In this document: positions 60,848 to 64,000 of the stretch, in pieces | How positions within the stretch are numbered: position 1 is the first letter of the stretch | How the letters are laid out: each line of letters opens with the position of its first letter | DNA from: Flavisphingopyxis soli | GTDB lineage: Bacteria; Pseudomonadota; Alphaproteobacteria; Sphingomonadales; Sphingomonadaceae | NCBI RefSeq assembly: GCF_007995095.1 | Contig: NZ_VOPY01000004.1 | Location: forward strand, 1 to 64,000 | Length of the DNA stretch: 64,000 bases | Reading direction: 5' to 3' | Program-made: the position numbers and the translations under genes | Notes under the pieces: generated by a model | Databases searched by the model: none | Seen by the model: the letters and a program-made list of their open reading frames with translations, nothing else | What the model was told of the DNA's origin: nothing

Positions 60848-61339
60848 ATGATACACCGCACATCCGCCGGTCTGCCGCACCGCCTGCAGGCCGCGCTCGT
60901 CGCGCTCGCGGTCCCTAGCGCATTGTGGGGCGGGGCGCTGATCAGCCAGTTCGTCTTCGGCCTGGTGCCGTGCGAGATGTGCTATTGGCAGCGCTGGCCG
61001 CACGAGGTCGCGATCGTCCTCGCGCTGTTCTCGCTGCCCTTCCTCGCCAACCGCGCGGGTCCCGTGTTCATTTTCCTGTCCGCCTGCGCGATCGCGGTCA
61101 GCGGCGCGATCGGGGTCTTCCACGCCGGGGTCGAATATGGCTGGTGGCAAGGCCTGACGAGCTGCACCGCGACGGGCGGGTTCGACATGATGTCGGCCGA
61201 TGTCACACCGATCATCCGATGCGACGTGGCGCAGTGGCGGATGTTCGGCATTTCGCTTGCCGGGTTCAACGCGATCTTCTCGTTCGCCGGGGCGGCGCTG
61301 GTGCTGTGGCTGCTGCGCGGCAAGGGCCGTTCGCGATGA
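60848..61339 (+). CDS. dsbB: Disulfide bond formation protein B family (DsbB-like)
   Basis: A protein of 163 residues, ATG at 60848. Four hydrophobic helices are visible. The first periplasmic loop contains VPCEMCYWQRWPHEVAI, a CxxC redox pair. The second loop has SCTATGG and IIRCDVAQW, the second pair. This topology is DsbB, which passes electrons from DsbA to quinone. The stop overlaps the coq7 start by 4 bp; coupling to a quinone-biosynthesis gene is apt as DsbB uses quinone. Confidence 0.92.
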   Translation: MIHRTSAGLPHRLQAALVALAVPSALWGGALISQFVFGLVPCEMCYWQRWPHEVAIVLALFSLPFLANRAGPVFIFLSACAIAVSGAIGVFHAGVEYGWWQGLTSCTATGGFDMMSADVTPIIRCDVAQWRMFGISLAGFNAIFSFAGAALVLWLLRGKGRSR

Positions 61340-61875
61340 CCGCAGCGAGCCGGATTCCGCCAAGCCGCCGCGCGATCGAGGCGATGATCCGCGTTGACCA
61401 GGCGGGCGAATACGGCGCCAAGCATATCTATGCCGGGCAACTCGCGGTGATGGGCGACCGATCGCCCGCAGCGCGCCAGATCGCCGGCATGGCCGCACAG
61501 GAAGACCGCCACCTCGCCTGGTTCGATCGCGAAATGACGCGGCGCGGGGTTCGCCCGACTTTGCTCCAGCCGTTCTGGCGTGCCGCCGGCCATGCGCTCG
61601 GCGCGGTGACCGCTGCGATGGGCCCAGAGGCAGCGATGGCGTGCACCGTCGCGGTCGAGACCGAGATCGACCGCCATTATGGCGAGCAGCTCGACACGCT
61701 CGGCGACCGCGAACCCGAGCTTGCTGCGGCGGTCGCCGAATTCCGCGCCGAGGAACAGGAACACCACGATACTGCGCTCGCCGCAGGGGCGGAAAATGCG
61801 CACGGCTATCCGTTGCTCGCCGGTGCGATCCGCGCCGGTTGCCGGCTGGCGATCGGCCTGTCGAAACGCATCTGA
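61336..61875 (+). CDS. coq7: Demethoxyubiquinone hydroxylase COQ7-type
   Basis: A protein of 179 residues, start ATG at 61336. The di-iron carboxylate ligands are in IRVDQAGEYGAKHIY (Glu), AAQEDRHLAWF (Glu-x-x-His), VAVETEIDRHYGEQL and EEQEHHDTAL (Glu-x-x-His). The enzyme hydroxylates 5-demethoxyubiquinone in ubiquinone biosynthesis using O2. Last gene of the nadD-to-coq7 operon; a secreted-protein gene follows after 83 bp. Confidence 0.94.
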   Translation: MTAASRIPPSRRAIEAMIRVDQAGEYGAKHIYAGQLAVMGDRSPAARQIAGMAAQEDRHLAWFDREMTRRGVRPTLLQPFWRAAGHALGAVTAAMGPEAAMACTVAVETEIDRHYGEQLDTLGDREPELAAAVAEFRAEEQEHHDTALAAGAENAHGYPLLAGAIRAGCRLAIGLSKRI

Positions 61876-61958
61876 ACGCTACCGGTCGTCGTGGCGGAAC
61901 CCGATGCCCGCCGCGACGGTTCATTGACCGTCAATCCATTTGCCCGCAAGGTATCGCC

Positions 61959-62597
61959 ATGAAAGCTTTCCACGCCCCGTCGCTCGCCCTTGCTGCCATT
62001 CTCGTTCTCGGAGCTGCGGCTCCGGCGAGCGCGCAGGAAACCGGCACCGAAACGATCCGCCAGGAAACCGTCTATGGCGACGATGCCTGTTCGCAGCCGT
62101 CACGTGACGACGAGATTATCGTCTGCGTGAAGCTCAACGAGGCCGAACGCTTCCGCATTCCCGAGATCCTGCGCAGCGACCCCAATGCGCCGGTCAACCA
62201 GGCCTGGGCGACCAAGATCGAGAGCATCAGCCGGATCAGCAAGTTCGGCACCGACAGCTGTTCGCCGAGCGGGCTGGGCGGCTTTACCGGCTGCACCCAG
62301 CAGCTGATCGATACCGCGATGGCGGCACGTCGCCAGGATTCGAAGGTCGACTGGTCGGCGGCGATCGCGGCCGAGCGGCAGAAGCGGATCGACGCGATCG
62401 ACGCAAATGCCCGCGAAGCCGAACAGGCGTACCAGCAGCAGCTTGCGACACAGGACGAGCGCGATGCCGAGATGGCCGCTGCGCGCGCCCGGCTCGAAGC
62501 AGAAGAACGCGGCGAGACCGTCGCGCCGCTGCCGCCCACCGACGGCTCGCTGGCCGTCCCGCCGGGGGCCGAGGACAGCCCGCAAAAGCCGAATTAG
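61959..62597 (+). CDS. Secreted protein of unknown function
   Basis: A protein of 212 residues from the ATG at 61959. The signal peptide MKAFHAPSLALAAILVLGAAAPASAQ is clear. The mature domain contains four Cys at about residues 48, 60, 103 and 113 (CSQPSRDDEIIVC; CSPSGLGGFTGC), probably two disulfides, with RFRIPEILRSDP between. A long Glu/Ala/Arg-rich helix (ARAEAEQ-type) and a Pro-rich tail follow. I recall similar proteins only from sphingomonads. The product is probably periplasmic. It is convergent with the DUF885 gene. Confidence 0.8.
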   Translation: MKAFHAPSLALAAILVLGAAAPASAQETGTETIRQETVYGDDACSQPSRDDEIIVCVKLNEAERFRIPEILRSDPNAPVNQAWATKIESISRISKFGTDSCSPSGLGGFTGCTQQLIDTAMAARRQDSKVDWSAAIAAERQKRIDAIDANAREAEQAYQQQLATQDERDAEMAAARARLEAEERGETVAPLPPTDGSLAVPPGAEDSPQKPN

Positions 62598-62608
62598 GCT
62601 TTAACCGC

Positions 62609-64000
62609 TCAGGACGCCTTGGCGGGCGTTGCCTGTTGCGCCGCGATCCACTCGTCGATCTGGCGTTCGAGGACCGACAGCGGCACCGCGCCCTGGCCGA
62701 GCACCGCGTCGTGGAAGGCGCGCAGGTCGAAGCGCGTTCCCAGTGATTTTTCAGCCCGCTTGCGCAGTTCGCGGATCTTGAGCTCACCCAGTTTGTACGC
62801 CAGCGCCTGGCCCGGCCAGCTGATGTAGCGATTGACCTCGGCGTCGATATTGGCGTCGCTCAGCGCGGTATTGTCCTTCATGTAGGCAACCGCGCGCTCC
62901 TTGCTCCAGCCTTTGGAATGGATCCCGGTATCGACCACCAGGCGGCACGCGCGCCACATCTCGTACGACAGCCGTCCCATGTCCTTGGCGGGCGTATCGT
63001 AGATGCCCATTTCGATACCGAGATGCTCCGAATACAGCCCCCAGCCTTCGACGAAGGCGGTGAAGAACGCCCCGTATTTGCGGAAATCGGGCAGGTCGAG
63101 CTCCTGGTTGAGCGCGATCTGGTTGTGATGGCCGGGAACCGCTTCGTGCGCGGTCAGCGCGGGCAGTTCGTAGAGCGGACGCTGGTCGAGCTTCGAGGTG
63201 TTGACGTAATAATTGCCCGCCACGCCGATCTCGGGTGAGCCGGGGCTGTAATAGGCGGTCGTCGTGCCTTCGGCGATCTCGGCGGGGATTTCCTTCACGC
63301 CATAGGGCAGGCGCGGCAGCCGCCCGAAATATTGCGGCATCAGCCCGTCGTGCTTCTTGGCTTCGAGCGCGGCGGCGGCCATCAGCTCGCCGGGCGTCTT
63401 GGCATAATATTTGGGGTCGGTGCGCAGTTCGGTGATGAACGCCTCGCGCGACGCATAGCCTGCCTTTTTCGCGACCGTGTCCATTTCGGCGCGGATCCGG
63501 GCGACTTCGCCCAGGCCAATCGTGTGGATCTGGTCGGCGGTGAGATCGGTCGTCGTCATCTGGCGGATCTGGAAATCATAATAGGCCGCGCCGCCCGGCT
63601 GCGCCGAGATGCCGACCGCCTTGGCGCAATGCGGCAGGTACGTGTCGCGGAACCAGGCGGCGTGCTTGGCATAAGCGGGGTTGATCTTGTCGGTGATGAT
63701 CGCGCGCGCCTCGGCCTGCATTGCGCTCCACTGGGCGTCGGTCATGTCGATCGGGCGCGGCTTGGTGAAGGGGGCGTAATACCGGCTCTTGGTCGGGTCC
63801 TGCTGGATCACCCCGGTGATCGACCCCTCGCTGTTGCCGAGTACCGCGCATGGCAGGACAAAACCGTCGGCGATGGCGCGATCGCTGACCTTCAGCGCGG
63901 CGTCGTTATAGGCAGGATATTCGGCCATCCGCGTCAGGTAGCTGCGATAATCGGCCTGATTCTTGAACGGCAAATTGTCGGACATGCCGGCGAAATTCTG
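62609..64000 (-). CDS. DUF885 family metallopeptidase-like protein (5' part beyond window)
   Basis: The minus-strand frame stays open to the right edge, so the N-terminus lies outside; about 464 residues are visible. LTAHEAVPGHHNQIALNQEL contains the HExxxH-type metal motif of the DUF885 family, and FVEGWGLYSEHLGIEMGIYD carries the downstream Glu; WPGQALAYKLGELKIRELRK is the C-terminal signature. Members run to about 600 residues and are secreted in sphingomonads. Zinc peptidase activity is presumed but seldom shown. Pairs convergently with the secreted protein gene. Confidence 0.9.
   Translation of the reverse strand, partial: QNFAGMSDNLPFKNQADYRSYLTRMAEYPAYNDAALKVSDRAIADGFVLPCAVLGNSEGSITGVIQQDPTKSRYYAPFTKPRPIDMTDAQWSAMQAEARAIITDKINPAYAKHAAWFRDTYLPHCAKAVGISAQPGGAAYYDFQIRQMTTTDLTADQIHTIGLGEVARIRAEMDTVAKKAGYASREAFITELRTDPKYYAKTPGELMAAAALEAKKHDGLMPQYFGRLPRLPYGVKEIPAEIAEGTTTAYYSPGSPEIGVAGNYYVNTSKLDQRPLYELPALTAHEAVPGHHNQIALNQELDLPDFRKYGAFFTAFVEGWGLYSEHLGIEMGIYDTPAKDMGRLSYEMWRACRLVVDTGIHSKGWSKERAVAYMKDNTALSDANIDAEVNRYISWPGQALAYKLGELKIRELRKRAEKSLGTRFDLRAFHDAVLGQGAVPLSVLERQIDEWIAAQQATPAKAS

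Noticed and set aside
1-64000. CRISPR arrays and rRNA genes
   Set aside because: No regularly spaced direct repeats and no rRNA-like stretch were seen on either strand.

Overview
The window looks like chromosome of a high-GC alphaproteobacterium of the order Sphingomonadales. Evidence: a very large sphingomonad-style TonB-dependent receptor, a DUF6961 gene, an ImuA-ImuB-DnaE2 cassette behind an alphaproteobacterial LexA box (GAAC-N7-GAAC), and the nadD-rsfS-rlmH-envC-ctpA order. Most of it is densely packed with overlapping operonic genes. The stretch from about 7.4 to 17 kb is visibly AT-richer and looser.

Region 1 (1-5.4 kb, minus strand): N-formylglutamate amidohydrolase, a DUF1704 'QEGLA' metallopeptidase and a glutathione-synthetase-like ATP-grasp enzyme form one tight operon. 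Downstream are a second ATP-grasp ligase and an LLM-class flavin monooxygenase that runs off the left edge. Together they look like an uncharacterised glutamyl/peptide-modification pathway. An L,D-transpeptidase and a flavin reductase follow.

Region 2 (about 7.4-16.95 kb): a mobile island. It carries an AlpA-like regulator, a small HTH protein, a thermonuclease, secreted small proteins, a PD-(D/E)XK nuclease fused to a DUF2075 helicase (candidate defence gene), a structured gene-poor stretch, an HTH/PIN toxin-antitoxin pair and a tyrosine integrase. It ends at a 3' fragment of an initiator tRNA (attachment-site scar) with the tRNA terminator behind it. The intact partner tRNA is not in the window. 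Just beyond the scar lies the C-terminal stump of an acyl-CoA ligase.

Region 3 (17.8-33.4 kb): TonB receptor, a NarL-type two-component pair, then an SDR and proline iminopeptidase. The iminopeptidase is divergent from a four-gene operon (5-oxoprolinase, DUF969, DUF979, DUF2891) that looks like pyroglutamate uptake and opening. A PAS-GGDEF cyclase follows.

Region 4 (33.5-45.4 kb): a DNA-damage block with an HMCES/YedK abasic-site protein, the SOS-controlled mutasome imuA-imuB-dnaE2, and Ku plus LigD for end joining. A GST and the tRNA hydroxylase TrhO lie between.

Region 5 (45.4-56.5 kb): isocitrate lyase with a 53-residue downstream ORF, divergent from a ScfR/RamB-type regulator with a clear palindrome between them. 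Then come a BaiN/RdsA-like flavoprotein, a membrane-type dipeptidase, and an operon of DUF3667 protein, PhoD phosphatase and an Ntn acylase.

Region 6 (56.6-64 kb): the housekeeping operon nadD-rsfS-rlmH-envC-like-ctpA-dsbB-coq7, a secreted protein of unknown function, and a DUF885 metalloprotein cut by the right edge. No rRNA gene, intact tRNA gene or CRISPR array was found.
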